Notes: generated by a model not told the origin, from the sequence alone. Shown: positions 25,461 through 34,729, numbered from the stretch's first letter. The stretch: 64,000 nt of DNA from CAZIGM01 sp964538675 (GCA_964538675.1 CAZIGM010000002.1:16086-80085), one strand, 5' to 3'. Program-made: numbers and translations.

Positions 25461-26549
25461 TTATTCTCTAATTGTGTTTTTTAATAAAGTATCTATCTCA
25501 TCATCCGTCATTTGATAGTCAAAAAATAGATTAAAGAATTCTTTTGTTTCTTCTTTTATGTCAATTTGATATACATCTGGATATAATAAATCCCCTAACC
25601 ACTGTAATCCCATTATCCTTAACAATGTAGGTGGTTGACTAAACCAGTCATATGGACCATAAGGAATATCGTATACCTCTTTATTCTTTACTGCAGCAAT
25701 ATTTTGCCAAGATACATCATTTAATATATCATCATATAATTCTTCATTATGACTCGAATTTGAACTAAGAATAATTAGTTCAGGATCCCAATCTAATAAT
25801 TGCTCCAATGAAACCTCTAATCTTCTTAAATTCTTATCAACGCCTGGATCGGCAATATTTAAACCGCCAACTAAATCTAGAACTTCAGTATTTATTGAGC
25901 CTTTTGGAATTGTTTCTAATCCATTAAGTCCTGCACCATAGTAAACTTCTTTTCTCTCATCTTCTTGAATTAATGCTGCTTTTTGGTTAATTTCATTAAA
26001 TACTTCTCTACTATAGTCTGCTAATTCTTTAGCTCTATCTTCTACACCTAAAATATTTCCTAGGAATTCATATGAGTCCGCTTGATTTGTAATACTTCCA
26101 TCAACCATAATAACAGGAATATTTAACATCTCTTCAATCTCATTCGATTCAGCAATATACCCTTCATTTACGTCTCCCATATTAATGATAATATCTGGTT
26201 CTACCGTTAATATTTCTTCTAAATTAGTAGAATTTGTACCTTTCCATCTTCCTAACACGGGTAAATCATAATATTCCGGTTTAATAAATTGCTTTTCTGA
26301 TTCAAGCTCAAAGTTCCAACCAGTCACCTTGTCTGGTGCCAATGTATACACAAATAAAGTACCAATAGAATGAGTTGCGTAAACTTTATTAATCTCCGCT
26401 GGTATTGTTACCGTCCTTCCTGCCATATCAGTAATCGTTCTTGATGTCGGTTGATCTGCATTTTCCTGTTCTTGTTCTGAATTACAGCCAATTAAACTTA
26501 TTACTATAATTAAAGCTATTAATACAATAAATGTTTTTTTAATATACAT
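25461..26549 (-). CDS. Substrate-binding lipoprotein of a FecB/BtuF-type ABC transporter (probable molybdate/tungstate)
   Basis: A 362-residue lipoprotein. The signal peptide and lipobox LIGC (Cys at about residue 22) place it on the outer face of the membrane. The FecB/periplasmic-binding fold is shown by ITDMAGRTVTIPAEINKVYA, IIINMGDVNEG and LDWDPELIILSS. This fold binds siderophores, B12, haem, or in the MolA branch molybdate/tungstate. The probable Moco riboswitch ahead of the operon favours molybdate/tungstate. It is the third gene after permease and ATPase, an order seen in such operons. Confidence 0.8.
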   Translation of the reverse strand: MYIKKTFIVLIALIIVISLIGCNSEQEQENADQPTSRTITDMAGRTVTIPAEINKVYATHSIGTLFVYTLAPDKVTGWNFELESEKQFIKPEYYDLPVLGRWKGTNSTNLEEILTVEPDIIINMGDVNEGYIAESNEIEEMLNIPVIMVDGSITNQADSYEFLGNILGVEDRAKELADYSREVFNEINQKAALIQEDERKEVYYGAGLNGLETIPKGSINTEVLDLVGGLNIADPGVDKNLRRLEVSLEQLLDWDPELIILSSNSSHNEELYDDILNDVSWQNIAAVKNKEVYDIPYGPYDWFSQPPTLLRIMGLQWLGDLLYPDVYQIDIKEETKEFFNLFFDYQMTDDEIDTLLKNTIRE

Positions 26550-26590
26550 TGATACCCCTCCAACTTGCTTTCTGATTTATATTTTATTTA

Positions 26591-27370
26591 CTAAGATGCT
26601 GATACGCATACATTAATACTTTTATCATTAGATACTGAAGCATTAATTATTCTTACCCCTATACCATAAATATCTTCCATATTTTCTTCTGTTATTATCA
26701 AATTAGGTTCGCCAATTCTATTTATATTATTATCTTTCATTAAAGCTACTTTAGATGAATATTGCAAAGCATGATCGGGATAATGTGTTGACATAATAAT
26801 TGCTAATCCGCTTTTTGCTAGCTGCTTAATGTGCTGTAATACTTTTATTTGATTACCAAAATCCAAATTTGATGTTGGTTCATCCATTATTAATATCTGA
26901 GGCTTTTGGGCTAATGCTCTTGCTATTAAAACAAGTTGCCTTTCTCCACCGCTTATTTCTGTATAAATTTTATCTTTAAGATATGAGATATTTAGAATAT
27001 CCATAGATTCCATAGCTACCTCAAAATCATCCTTCGATGGTGAAGCATAAGATTTGAGGTGAGCAGTTCTTCCCATCAAAACAACATCAATTACCTTAAA
27101 AGGAAAGGGAGGAGTATGGTGTTGTGGAACATAGCCGATATAATGTGCTATTTTGCTACGTGACCAATTCCTAATACTACTACCATCTAGTAAAATATCC
27201 CCTTTTTCCGCATTATACAAACCTAATACAGCTTTAAATAATGTTGTTTTTCCTGTACCATTTGGACCAAGCAAGCTTAGTACTTCTCCTGAATCTATAG
27301 AGAAAGATACATCAGAAAACACTTTCTTTTTCTCATAGCTAAAGCTTAAATTTTTTACTTCTAATCTCAT
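26591..27370 (-). CDS. ABC transporter ATP-binding protein, FecE/MolC type
   Basis: About 259 residues. The order of motifs is Walker A GPNGTGKTTL (about residue 36), Q-loop YVPQHHTPPFPF, signature SGGERQLV, Walker B ILIMDEPTSNLD and switch His in MSTHYPDH, all intact. It energises the permease encoded by the preceding gene. ATG 27370 overlaps the permease stop by four bases and follows GGAGGGG. The product class is certain, and the substrate is inferred from the leader RNA. Confidence 0.9.
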   Translation of the reverse strand: MRLEVKNLSFSYEKKKVFSDVSFSIDSGEVLSLLGPNGTGKTTLFKAVLGLYNAEKGDILLDGSSIRNWSRSKIAHYIGYVPQHHTPPFPFKVIDVVLMGRTAHLKSYASPSKDDFEVAMESMDILNISYLKDKIYTEISGGERQLVLIARALAQKPQILIMDEPTSNLDFGNQIKVLQHIKQLAKSGLAIIMSTHYPDHALQYSSKVALMKDNNINRIGEPNLIITEENMEDIYGIGVRIINASVSNDKSINVCVSAS

Positions 27371-28395
27371 ACCCAACCCCTCCTAGAATATGCTAATAAA
27401 TAGATAAAGACTGGTGCGCCTATTATTGAAGTAAGAATACCAAGTGGTATTTCCATTGGTAGAATAAGTCTAGCCAACGAATCAACTAGCAACAGATAGA
27501 TACTTCCTATTAATATTGAAGCAGGTAACAAAATCTTATAATTCGGACCTACAAGTAATCTAGCCAAATGAGGTACTAATAGCCCCACCCATCCAATAAT
27601 ACCGCTTATTGATACAACTGATGCAGTTAGTAAAGTTGAAGTTAATATAACAATAAATCGTATTTTCTTAGTATCAATACCTAATGCTTGTGCTTCTTCA
27701 TCGCCAAAAGCCATAATGTTTAAACGCCATTTAACTAAAAATAAAGGTATCATTCCAATCATCACTGGTATCATAATAAAGTAAATATCCTCCATTGTTA
27801 CCCTTGATAAACTACCCATCAGCCAAAATGTTATAGCGGGAAGTTTTTCATATGGATCGGCCACATATTTTAATAAAGATATAAAAGATGAAAATAATGT
27901 ACCTATCAAAATTCCAGTTAAGATTAGTATTAAAGTAATATCCGATTTTTTAAATCTAGCACTAATTAAATAAGTAACAAAAACAGCTACTAGTCCAAAA
28001 ACAAAAGCCATAATTTGAATACCTAGATTATTTAATGACAATATAATTGCCAAAGCAGCACCAAAGCCTGCACCAGCCGAAGCTCCCAAAATATCTGGAG
28101 AAACTAATGGGTTTTTAAATATTCCTTGGTAAGCAGTACCAGATACTGATAACGCTGCTCCAACAATAATTGCTCCCAAAATTCTAGGTAATCGAATATT
28201 AAATATTACTGTGTCTAAGGTGGATGGTAAGGTATGCTCTAATGAAAATATTTTTGAATATAGAATAATACCAAGCTCATTTAATGAAATAGGATATCTA
28301 CCGATTGAAATAGACAATAATGATAGGAGTACTAATAACATTGTCAAAGAAATAAATATTGTTTTATTTGACTTAAAAATTTTTTGCTCTGTCAT
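27367..28395 (-). CDS. ABC transporter permease, FecCD/BtuC/MolB type
   Basis: About 342 residues with roughly ten membrane helices. FecCD landmarks are RLPRILGAIIVGAALSVSG (helix 2 region), GTAYQGIFKNPLVSPDILG, and SGIIGWVGLLVPHLARLL near the ATPase-coupling loop. It forms the membrane channel with the ATPase at 26,591. ATG 28395 is preferred over TTG 28419 because GAGGGG lies between them, though its spacing is long (about 13). A terminator and a riboswitch precede the gene. Confidence 0.88.
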   Translation of the reverse strand: MTEQKIFKSNKTIFISLTMLLVLLSLLSISIGRYPISLNELGIILYSKIFSLEHTLPSTLDTVIFNIRLPRILGAIIVGAALSVSGTAYQGIFKNPLVSPDILGASAGAGFGAALAIILSLNNLGIQIMAFVFGLVAVFVTYLISARFKKSDITLILILTGILIGTLFSSFISLLKYVADPYEKLPAITFWLMGSLSRVTMEDIYFIMIPVMIGMIPLFLVKWRLNIMAFGDEEAQALGIDTKKIRFIVILTSTLLTASVVSISGIIGWVGLLVPHLARLLVGPNYKILLPASILIGSIYLLLVDSLARLILPMEIPLGILTSIIGAPVFIYLLAYSRRGWV

Positions 28396-28422
28396 AGTAG
28401 TTATTATTACCCCTCTCAATAT

Positions 28423-28456
28423 AAAAAGTCCTAATATGTAAAAAACATACTAGGAC
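28423..28456 (-). terminator. Riboswitch-controlled intrinsic terminator
   Basis: On the minus strand GTCCTAGTATGT and ACATATTAGGAC form a 12-base stem with one mismatch and a T-rich loop, followed by TTTTTATA. It lies between the aptamer and the permease start, so ligand binding probably decides whether transcription continues. Confidence 0.85.
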
Positions 28457-28479
28457 TTTAAATTAAATTCAAAGCACTC

Positions 28480-28605
28480 AAGTATCTCCTTTACAAAACA
28501 GGAAGGCATACACGTTTCCATGAATACCCCGCGGGATATAAATATCCCAGGTCAATTAACCGTAAACTTTATTGTCCTTAGGTAATAATTGACTCGGAGA
28601 TGATT
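28480..28605 (-). ncRNA. Probable molybdenum/tungsten-cofactor (Moco/Tuco) riboswitch
   Basis: Read on the minus strand. P1 pairs ATCTCC with GGAGAT (28596-28601 / 28484-28489). GTCAATTA pairs perfectly with TAATTGAC. Then come CCTGGGATATTTATATCCC, GCGGGGTA, a GAAA-capped arm GGTAT...CATGGAAACGTG...ATGCC, and CCTTCCTG. The order CTCCGAG...CCT..GGAC...GACCTGGGA...CCGCGGGGTA...GGAAAC...GCCT fits the Moco RNA motif as I remember it, including the GAAA tetraloop. Members control Mo/W transport and Moco synthesis genes. Here a terminator and a FecCD-type transporter follow. Confidence 0.75.
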
Positions 28606-28664
28606 ATTTAATTATTAATATAGATAAGCATATCAAAGATTTACAAAAAATCAATACTATTTTT

Positions 28665-28806
28665 ATAAAGCCGAACTTTATTCAGATGGAGTTTTAACTC
28701 CACCTGAATTTATGTGAGACTTATCCTAAATTCATTCTCCCCCACTTATGAAGTGGGGGTCTTATTATATCTGGATAAAGCCGAACTTTATTCAGATGGA
28801 GTTTTT
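28665..28806. repeat. Dispersed repeat family A, copy with terminal direct repeats
   Basis: The same unit, ATAAAGCCGAACTTTATTCA plus GATGGAGTTTT, occurs at 28665-28695 and again at 28775-28806. Between them are AACTCCACCTGAATT (complementary to part of the unit), TTATCCTAAATTCATTCTCC and a perfect hairpin CCCCCACTT/AAGTGGGGG (28739-28759) followed by GTCTTATTATATCTGG. It ends exactly before the stop codon of the DsrE-like gene. Confidence 0.8.
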
Positions 28807-29127
28807 CTAAAAAGTAACTATTTTGTCAGACCATTCGACCATTTCAATACAATCTATCATAGTTGATATTGGACAGACTTCGTTTCCATCCATGCTTCGA
28901 GATTTAAGACAGTTTCCACAAGCAAGAATATGACCACCTATATCGATAAAAGTATTCAGCTGGGTTGCAACATCAAATTTTTCATGTTCTAAATTTTGAC
29001 ATTCGACTGCCTCTCCCATCAAAAAAACCTTAACATCATGACCACGTTTTCTAGCAGTTACTGCAAAACGAAACGCATTCCATGCCTTCTCATATTCCTT
29101 AGTCTCAATTATTATTCCAAGTTTCAT
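28807..29127 (-). CDS. DsrE-family protein
   Basis: A 106-residue small cytosolic protein of the DsrE/TusD sulfur-carrier fold: an N-terminal Rossmann-like start MKLGIIIETKEYEKAWNAF, FLMGEAVECQNL, and ILACGNCLKSRSM with a CxxC pair near residue 75. Members bind or relay sulfane sulfur, but single copies like this have no assigned task. ATG 29127 was chosen over TTG 29139; the GGAG upstream is at long spacing. The gene stands alone between a repeat and an aminopeptidase gene. Confidence 0.8.
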   Translation of the reverse strand: MKLGIIIETKEYEKAWNAFRFAVTARKRGHDVKVFLMGEAVECQNLEHEKFDVATQLNTFIDIGGHILACGNCLKSRSMDGNEVCPISTMIDCIEMVEWSDKIVTF

Positions 29128-29277
29128 TCCCAATTTCAACTCCGTTAATATAATTCTTTACACTAAAAAATATTATTTTAGGTATATTATCATATTTATT
29201 GGCATATGCCAAATATTTCGCAAAAAAATAATCCCTAAATAAATTTTTTGTTTTAATTTAGGGGGAATCATTGATTA

Positions 29278-30393
29278 CTATTTCAAATTTTCTGGATTAA
29301 GCGACTCCAATTCTGGAATAACGAATAATCCATCCTTACGAATTAATTCATCATCAAAGTATATCTCTCCACCACCATACTCAGGGCGTTGAATAAATAC
29401 TAAATCCCAATGTATATTTGACTTGTTTCCATTATCTGCTTCGTCATATGCTCTTCCTGGGGTAAAATGAATAGAGCCTGAGATTTTTTCATCAAATAAT
29501 GTATCTTTCATTGGGCTTAGAATATAAGGGTTGACTCCTATTGCGAATTCTCCAACGTATCTAGCTCCTTCATCAGTATCAAATATTTTATTGATTCTTT
29601 CAGTATTATTAGCAGTTGCATTTATTATTTTTCCATCCTTAAACTCTAACCTAATATTTTCAAATGTAACACCCTCGTAAAGCGTTGGTGCATTATAGCT
29701 AATAACACCATTAACCGAATTTTTAACTGGTGCCGTAAATACTTCTCCATCAGGTATATTCATCTCACCAGCACATTTTATTGCAGGAATATTTTTTATG
29801 GAAAATTGAAGATCAGTTCCAGTACCTTTAATATGTACTCTGTCCGTCTTTTCCATTAATTCAACTAATGCATCCATTGCTTTGGACATCTTACTATAAT
29901 CTAAATTACATACATTAAAATAAAAATCTTCAAAGGCTTCTGTACTCATACTTGCTAATTGAGCCATAGAAGATGTTGGATAACGCAGAATCACCCATTT
30001 AGTGCGATTAACACGCTCTTCAAAGTGTACTGGTTTTACGAAAAGATCACTATACAATTTCATCTTCTCTTCTGGTACATCAGATAATTCATTAACATTA
30101 TTTCCTGCTCTAATACCTATGTAAGCATCTACTTCTTTCATTCTTGCTAATTCCCACTCTGCCATATCTTTTAACTGTTCTTCACTTGCCTCTGTTAACA
30201 AAACCCGTGTTACTTCACTTCTCTTTAAAGTTATATACGGTATTCCGCCAACTACATTTACTTGCTTAACTAGTGCGTTAGCTAATTCTGTTTCCTCTCC
30301 AATCATTTCGATTAGTATTTTTTCTCCTTTTTGTAGATTAACAGAATATTGCACTAATTGTTTTGCTAATTGGTCAATGCGAATGTCTTTCAT
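29278..30393 (-). CDS. M29-family metallo-aminopeptidase (AmpS/AmpT)
   Basis: The 371 residues fit the M29 thermophilic aminopeptidase family, which removes N-terminal residues from peptides using two metal ions. Typical stretches are LAKQLVQYSVNLQKGEKILI at the N-terminus, NIPDGEVFTAP (metal-ligand Glu region), EFAIGVNPYI, and HFTPGRAYDEADNGNKSNIHWDLVF with metal ligands. Start ATG 30393 follows AAGGAG. It lies downstream of the GGDEF gene on the same strand, 30 bases apart, so co-transcription is likely. Confidence 0.9.
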   Translation of the reverse strand: MKDIRIDQLAKQLVQYSVNLQKGEKILIEMIGEETELANALVKQVNVVGGIPYITLKRSEVTRVLLTEASEEQLKDMAEWELARMKEVDAYIGIRAGNNVNELSDVPEEKMKLYSDLFVKPVHFEERVNRTKWVILRYPTSSMAQLASMSTEAFEDFYFNVCNLDYSKMSKAMDALVELMEKTDRVHIKGTGTDLQFSIKNIPAIKCAGEMNIPDGEVFTAPVKNSVNGVISYNAPTLYEGVTFENIRLEFKDGKIINATANNTERINKIFDTDEGARYVGEFAIGVNPYILSPMKDTLFDEKISGSIHFTPGRAYDEADNGNKSNIHWDLVFIQRPEYGGGEIYFDDELIRKDGLFVIPELESLNPENLK

Positions 30394-30423
30394 AGTTAGT
30401 CTCCTTTTTATCAATATTTTATT

Positions 30424-31905
30424 TTATCTAGAATATATTATTAGTTGATCTTTTCCTTTATTCTTAGCTTCGTATAAGGCTTGATCAGCTTTATGAACTA
30501 GTTTTAGGTAATCTATTTCTTTATCCTCTGCTTTCCAACTAGCTACACCACAAGAGATTGTTACTTTAGGATCCGTTTCTTCCCTTACCCGTTTTACAAT
30601 TCTCTCACCTATTTTTACAGCTGCATTTTCGTCAGCTTTTGGTAAATATATAGCTAATTCTTCTCCACCCCATCTTGCAGCTACATCTTCTTCTCTAATA
30701 TTACTCTTAAATATTTTGGCCACTAAAATAAGTATTTTGTCTCCTATATGATGCCCATAATTATCATTAACCCTCTTAAAATTATCTAAATCAAAAAGAA
30801 GTAAGGTTCCACCCTTGTCTTCAAGCTGAGACTCTTTTATTTTTTCATCAAGATAAGAGCGATTAAAAAGATTAGTTAAATAATCAGTTATAGCTAACTG
30901 CTGAATTTGATTCAACATAAATGAATTGGTTAAGGCTAAACTAAACTGTTGGGAAAGTAATTCTAAGAATTTAAGGTCATCATAAGAAAATTGATTATCT
31001 TCCTTAGAAGTTACAGCTAAAGCACCTGTTATTTCATTTCTTATAAATATAGGGGTAGCAATAATAGAATTACAACAGCTATTCCGATTGCAATAATTAC
31101 CACCTAGCCCATAATCCTTCGTTCTATCACCAATAATTATTGCTTCTTTTCTCTTGTAAACTAGACCAATATATGTATCATCTACTGGTATAAAATCAAT
31201 CTCTTTTTCTGTATTATTCTTCACATTAATATATTTATTTTTCTCTTCATTTATTTCAGCATAAACAATAAATTGTGACTTATATATATTAGTCAATTCA
31301 GAAATCACTACATTAACTACATCATCTTTATTTAAATTATTATTTATTTCTTTAGTTAATGAATTAATTGTCTCCAATCTTCTTACCCAGCTATTCAATC
31401 GTTGATATAATTGAGAATTTTCGAATGCACTTCCAATGATTTCAACTATTTCATTAAGAAAATTAATTCTATTAAGACTGTTTTTAAAATTACTGCTTTT
31501 TAAATACACTACCCCATATATCGCTTGTTTTCCTTTGATTGGAATAGCAATTTCCTTAATATCTTGATCTATTATGTACTTACCTTCAATAAAAGCTTTA
31601 TTTTTTATATCATTAATATTTTGTATCATATTCATAAGTTTAATAGGTACACTTGAAATCTTATAATCTTGAGATAACCAAAATTCAAAACTATCTTCTG
31701 GAAATAATAGATTAATATAATTAATACCTTCTAATAGAATTTCATTTGTATCATAGTTAGAATAAAGATTTTTTTGTAAAAAATATAATAATTCCTCATC
31801 TTTTTTTTCTCTAAATTGTATCTCTTTATCCTCTTTAGTTTCTTCTCCTGATAATACTAGAGAATTTGCTACTTCTAAGTTAATATCTTTATTACTAGCA
31901 ACCAT
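30424..31905 (-). CDS. GAF-GGDEF protein, probable diguanylate cyclase
   Basis: About 493 residues. The N-terminal region is not assigned. Residues ~190-330 form a GAF-like sensory domain, with an unusual Cys cluster (NYCNRNSCCNS) that could bind metal or act as a redox sensor. Residues ~335-490 are a GGDEF domain with an intact active site RWGGEELAIYLPK and an RxxD inhibitory site (REED) five residues before it. It should make cyclic di-GMP. It is soluble. Start ATG 31905 has AGGGG upstream and overlaps the histidine phosphatase gene by 11 bases. Confidence 0.88.
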   Translation of the reverse strand: MVASNKDINLEVANSLVLSGEETKEDKEIQFREKKDEELLYFLQKNLYSNYDTNEILLEGINYINLLFPEDSFEFWLSQDYKISSVPIKLMNMIQNINDIKNKAFIEGKYIIDQDIKEIAIPIKGKQAIYGVVYLKSSNFKNSLNRINFLNEIVEIIGSAFENSQLYQRLNSWVRRLETINSLTKEINNNLNKDDVVNVVISELTNIYKSQFIVYAEINEEKNKYINVKNNTEKEIDFIPVDDTYIGLVYKRKEAIIIGDRTKDYGLGGNYCNRNSCCNSIIATPIFIRNEITGALAVTSKEDNQFSYDDLKFLELLSQQFSLALTNSFMLNQIQQLAITDYLTNLFNRSYLDEKIKESQLEDKGGTLLLFDLDNFKRVNDNYGHHIGDKILILVAKIFKSNIREEDVAARWGGEELAIYLPKADENAAVKIGERIVKRVREETDPKVTISCGVASWKAEDKEIDYLKLVHKADQALYEAKNKGKDQLIIYSR

Positions 31906-32524
31906 TCTTACCCCTTCCTTCAATATGAGCTGCATCATTTATTTTAATAATTTTCCATTCAGATTTTTTATGATTATAAATAATAGTAGATATACTCGTA
32001 TTAAGCAATTTAAGATATCTTTTCGTTAGTTTATCCTGACTTATTTCTTGTAAAAGAGAATTGATAGCAGCACCATGACTCACAATCAAAATACTATCAT
32101 CTAAATGATTTTTGCTCAATTTTAATATTGAATTAAGTACTCTCGTTTTTAGAGAATCTAGCGTCTCAATTCCATAAGAATTCAATTCTTTGCACATCAA
32201 AATATCAAAATCAGAGTACAATGATTTTACCTCATTAACCTCTAAACCTTCTAATTTACCAAATGACCTTTCTCTTAGATTATTATCTATATTCACTTTT
32301 AAATTATATATATCAGCTATGGTTTCAGCAGTTGCTTTGGCACGTATTAAATCACTAGAATATATAGCATCTATTTTAGTTTTCTCATCATATAAGCGTT
32401 TTGCTAAATTTGTAGCTTGAAACTCACCATATCTATTTAGGGGTATATCAATTTGCCCTTGGAATCTTCTTTCTCTATTAGAATCTGTCTCTCCATGTCT
32501 TACTAAGTATATTATAGTCTCCAT
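31895..32524 (-). CDS. Histidine phosphatase family protein (phosphoglycerate-mutase-like / CobC-like)
   Basis: A 209-residue protein. The catalytic motif is VRHGETDSNRERRFQGQIDI at residue 8. The second core is YSSDLIRAKATAETIADIY and the second catalytic His is in LIVSHGAAINSLL. Such enzymes hydrolyse phosphomonoesters, and small ones include CobC, which makes alpha-ribazole. The substrate cannot be told here. The gene is sandwiched between a membrane-anchored unknown and the GGDEF gene in one operon. Confidence 0.88.
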   Translation of the reverse strand: METIIYLVRHGETDSNRERRFQGQIDIPLNRYGEFQATNLAKRLYDEKTKIDAIYSSDLIRAKATAETIADIYNLKVNIDNNLRERSFGKLEGLEVNEVKSLYSDFDILMCKELNSYGIETLDSLKTRVLNSILKLSKNHLDDSILIVSHGAAINSLLQEISQDKLTKRYLKLLNTSISTIIYNHKKSEWKIIKINDAAHIEGRGKNGC

Positions 32525-32534
32525 TATTATCCTC

Positions 32535-33734
32535 TCAATTATTACTCTCTAAGTTAATATTCTCATATTGTATTGGCACCATATATTGTTGGTTGCCATC
32601 CCATATATATTCTATCGTTTTTACAAAACTATTATTAGTATTATCAAAGATATCTACAACATAATATGTCAAGCCTCTATTATAATATTCAATTAAATTA
32701 AGATCATAGTAATAGCTACTTTTAGCTTGTTCTATTGGTTCCCCAATGCTATTATATATGCCTTCAGAATTACCATACCACTGCATTTTCCCTGTCATGT
32801 CCATATATATCCATTGATCAACTTGTCTGTAGAATAAATCTTCTTTTTCTAATGTATTCTTGTCATCAAGTGATATTGCAAGAAACCCTTTTTTATTATA
32901 TTTATTCCACTGGTCATATATAAAAGCAAATTCTCCATACAACCATCTATCAGCTTCTTTTACCTTGCCTTCTTCACTATTATTATTAGTTAATTTATTT
33001 AAATCAATAGTAATTGTTTTATAATTACTTATCCCAGTTTGAAACTGATCAAAATAAAAAACAAATGTTAACCATTCAGTTTCTTTTGAAGAAGCAAATA
33101 CCTCTGTATACACTAGAGAACTTGATTGATCATCAAGTAATATCTTCCAGACATCATCATTTTTTGATGTAGAAATAGTAAATATTACATTTTCCTCATT
33201 TGTTTCTTCACTAAAGTACCAAAGACCCTGTTCAGTTTCATAAATAAATATGTTATTCCAATCTAATTTATTGGGAGGAATAGTTATTTCATATGCACTT
33301 TCAACTAATTCTTTGGCAAAAGCAAATTCCTTTGAATCTAGTATAAATTCATTATCTGGAATAAATATAGAAAAAACATTTTCATCTGTTATTATATTGT
33401 TAATGTTAAGAATGTAACCACCTTTAATTTTATCATCATAATTAATAGAAGCTAAATAATTCCCATCACTATTAAAACCATATAGATATGATAATCTATT
33501 AGTTTTTACTTGTGTGATAAAGTTAGAGTTTTTAAATAGTTTATCAAGACTTATAACATTTGTTGAATCATATAAGGAATCAGAATCGTATTTTGGACTG
33601 TTATCTACTTTATTCCATTCTTCTTCATTTGAATTATTATTTGAGTTGTTATATAAGGTGAAGAATATAAAGTATGAAATTATTAATAATATAAAAATTA
33701 TAAATGCCTTAAATAAAAATTTTCGATTTCTCAA
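32535..33734 (-). CDS. Membrane-anchored extracytoplasmic protein of unknown function
   Basis: A 399-residue protein. One N-terminal helix (FLFKAFIIFILLIISYFIFF) anchors a large, polar, Asn/Asp/Ser-rich external domain. No family is recognised. Repeated segments such as YLYGFNSDGNYLASINYDD and GFLAISLDDKNTLEKEDLFY suggest beta-propeller- or WD-like blades, but this is only an impression. The start is TTG 33734, 12 bases after GAGGAGG. It is the first gene of the run ending in the aminopeptidase. Confidence 0.7.
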   Translation of the reverse strand: MRNRKFLFKAFIIFILLIISYFIFFTLYNNSNNNSNEEEWNKVDNSPKYDSDSLYDSTNVISLDKLFKNSNFITQVKTNRLSYLYGFNSDGNYLASINYDDKIKGGYILNINNIITDENVFSIFIPDNEFILDSKEFAFAKELVESAYEITIPPNKLDWNNIFIYETEQGLWYFSEETNEENVIFTISTSKNDDVWKILLDDQSSSLVYTEVFASSKETEWLTFVFYFDQFQTGISNYKTITIDLNKLTNNNSEEGKVKEADRWLYGEFAFIYDQWNKYNKKGFLAISLDDKNTLEKEDLFYRQVDQWIYMDMTGKMQWYGNSEGIYNSIGEPIEQAKSSYYYDLNLIEYYNRGLTYYVVDIFDNTNNSFVKTIEYIWDGNQQYMVPIQYENINLESNN

Positions 33735-33895
33735 GTAGCCAGTCCACCTCCTCTATTACTCTATCATTTTAACATATTAATCTTTAATGTTCACTAATGA
33801 AACATTGATAATAATTCCTCTATTTAGAATTAACCAAAATATGTTATTCTCCTGCTTGTTATTTAATAAGTTTTTACTAATTAATCCATTCTTAC

Positions 33896-33925
33896 TTGAC
33901 ACTAAGCATATAAAAGCTTTATTAT
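33896..33925 (+). promoter_or_regulatory. Promoter of rpsD
   Basis: TTGACA at 33896-33901 and TATTAT at 33920-33925, with an 18-base spacer. The transcript would begin just before the S4 leader structure. Confidence 0.65.
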
Positions 33926-33937
33926 ATAAAAAGTGAA

Positions 33938-34054
33938 TATGGGAATATTATATCTTAGATGTGAACCCTCACTCATTTTGTCCTTATAGAGCGCGGCTGA
34001 TTTATTTCTATAAGATAAGTATGTTGACAAAATTGAGCACATCAAATGCCCATA
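33938..34054 (+). ncRNA. S4 autoregulatory leader of rpsD
   Basis: A long nested structure. TATGGG pairs with CCCATA, GATGTG with CACATC, TTTTGTC with GACAAAA, and CTTATAGA with TCTATAAG; all arms are perfect and in the right order. This lies between the rpsD promoter and its start codon. Firmicutes rpsD genes often carry a structured leader bound by S4 for feedback control. I infer that identity from position and architecture. Confidence 0.7.
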
Positions 34055-34091
34055 AAAATTTTTATTGTATATGAGAGGGGTTTTTTATTAA

Positions 34092-34691
34092 ATGTCACGT
34101 TATACAGGACCAAAACATAAGTTGAGTCGTCGTGTTGGTATCTCTTTGAGTGGTACAGGAAAAGAAATGAAACGTCCTTATCCTCCAGGTCAACATGGAC
34201 AAAGTCAACGTAGAAAAGTAAGCGAGTATGGACTTCAATTAAATGAAAAACAAAAATTACGCCACATGTATGGCTTAAATGAAAAACAGTTTGTTAATCT
34301 TTTTGTTAAAGCTACCAAAATGCATGGTGTATCTGGTGAAAACTTTATGATTCTTTTGGAAAGTCGTTTAGATAACCTTGTTTATCGTATGGGCTTATCT
34401 CATACTCGTCAAGGAGCTAGACAATTAGTAAATCATGGGCATGTTACTGTTAATGGAAAAAAGGTTGACATTGCTTCTTATCAAGTTAAACCTAATGATG
34501 TAATTGGTTTGCGTGAGAAGAGCCGTAACTTGAACATGATAAAAGAAGCATTAAAAGATCGCAACTATCTTCCTGATTATGTTACTTTTGATGATAAGTC
34601 ACTAGAAGGTAAATTTATTCGTTTACCAGAACGTTCTGAGTTACCTCAAGAAATTAACGAAAAACTTATCGTAGAGTACTATTCAAAATAA
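34092..34691 (+). CDS. rpsD: 30S ribosomal protein S4
   Basis: A 199-residue S4 protein. It starts [20 protein letters not shown], has the N-terminal basic region followed by [20 protein letters not shown] and the S4 RNA-binding domain [20 protein letters not shown]. It binds 16S rRNA early in small-subunit assembly and represses its own synthesis. It lacks the N-terminal zinc Cys motif. RBS GAGAGGGG precedes ATG 34092. tyrS converges from the other side, as in B. subtilis. Confidence 0.97.
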   Translation: MSRYTGPKHKLSRRVGISLSGTGKEMKRPYPPGQHGQSQRRKVSEYGLQLNEKQKLRHMYGLNEKQFVNLFVKATKMHGVSGENFMILLESRLDNLVYRMGLSHTRQGARQLVNHGHVTVNGKKVDIASYQVKPNDVIGLREKSRNLNMIKEALKDRNYLPDYVTFDDKSLEGKFIRLPERSELPQEINEKLIVEYYSK

Positions 34692-34698
34692 TATTAAT

Positions 34699-34729
34699 AA
34701 GCATCCAAAATTGGATGCTTGTTTTTTTG
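34699..34729 (+). terminator. Rho-independent terminator of rpsD
   Basis: AAGCATCCAA pairs with TTGGATGCTT in a perfect 10-bp stem, followed by GTTTTTTT. Confidence 0.9.
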
